From Hydractinia symbiolongicarpus (lineage: Eukaryota > Cnidaria > Hydrozoa > Anthoathecata > Hydractiniidae), in NCBI RefSeq assembly GCF_029227915.1, contig NC_079886.1, positions 11,803,501 through 11,863,500 of the forward strand: 60,000 nucleotides of DNA, given 5' to 3'. Below, one piece after another: positions 59,908 through 60,000 of this stretch. The translations under genes and the position numbers were made by a program. The notes under the pieces were generated by a model. That model was not told the DNA's origin, made no database searches, and saw only the letters and a program-made list of their open reading frames with translations. Every line of letters begins with the position of its first letter. The stretch's first letter is position 1.

Positions 59908-60000
59908 TTGTGTTATGAAAGTTGAAAGTTATAACAACAAAATGAACGACATCATTGGTTTACCCCAATTTAATAAACTTACATCTAAAAGGAAAAATGA

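Overview
The window looks like animal (metazoan) nuclear DNA, most plausibly cnidarian or another early-branching invertebrate. It is a graveyard of nested mobile elements with no convincing host gene. The inference rests on Polinton/Maverick-type virus-like transposons, CR1/L2-like and Penelope-like retroelements, MITE-like repeats, satellites and AT-rich non-coding DNA. I cannot name the species.

Element E1 (2-6618) is the right-hand part of one Polinton. It carries a membrane/coiled-coil protein, a DDE integrase, a small SAP-like gene, a SAP + MDM2-type RING gene, and a SAP/proline-rich leader with a large protein-primed-type DNA polymerase B containing an endonuclease VII-like domain. The SAP genes are separated by a repeated promoter/terminator module. 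A G-rich tract follows.

Element E2 (about 6747-22794) is a second, distantly related Polinton lineage. Gene order: polB(+), Zn-repeat/HNH(+), TM protein(+), small TM protein(+), packaging ATPase(+), coiled-coil protein(+), unknown(+), integrase(-), small TM/coiled-coil protein(-), major capsid protein(-), unknown(+), coiled-coil/hydrophobic protein(+), C-terminally anchored protein(-), candidate minor virion protein(+), TM/coiled-coil protein(+), small SAP-like gene(-), DUF4116-like repeat gene(-). Two 5'-truncated non-LTR retrotransposons interrupt it.

Element E3 (about 25699-57626) is a sister copy of E2 and repeats the same order. It has matching inverted terminal sequences at 25699-25782 and 57543-57626. 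Its left end (polB) lies inside a 13-kb inverted duplication (arms 22547-28950 and 29237-35640, identical wherever I compared them). A 255-bp inverted repeat (28962-29216 / 35639-35893) brackets the right arm. The arms also carry a third, AT-rich polB (E4) of the endonuclease VII type. Unrelated AT-rich DNA with a ~100-bp satellite and a tRNA-like fragment (35894-40430) separates E3's polB from its other genes. A CR1-like element (43646-49216, itself carrying another insertion) and a 5'-truncated relative (50994-52669, 6-bp target duplication) interrupt the morphogenesis genes.

Right of E3 are a MITE-like repeat, featureless AT-rich DNA and the 3' half of a Penelope-like element with a GIY-YIG domain (59032-59907).

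Together the E2/E3 genes would provide replication (polB), integration (integrase), capsid assembly (double jelly-roll MCP plus minor virion and membrane proteins) and genome packaging (ATPase). Most copies are broken by stops, frameshifts, deletions or insertions. The most striking non-coding signal is a conserved AATAAA-like box directly upstream of many start codons on both strands, with stop-start junctions such as TAAATG, divergent starts about 20 bp apart, and hairpins between convergent genes.
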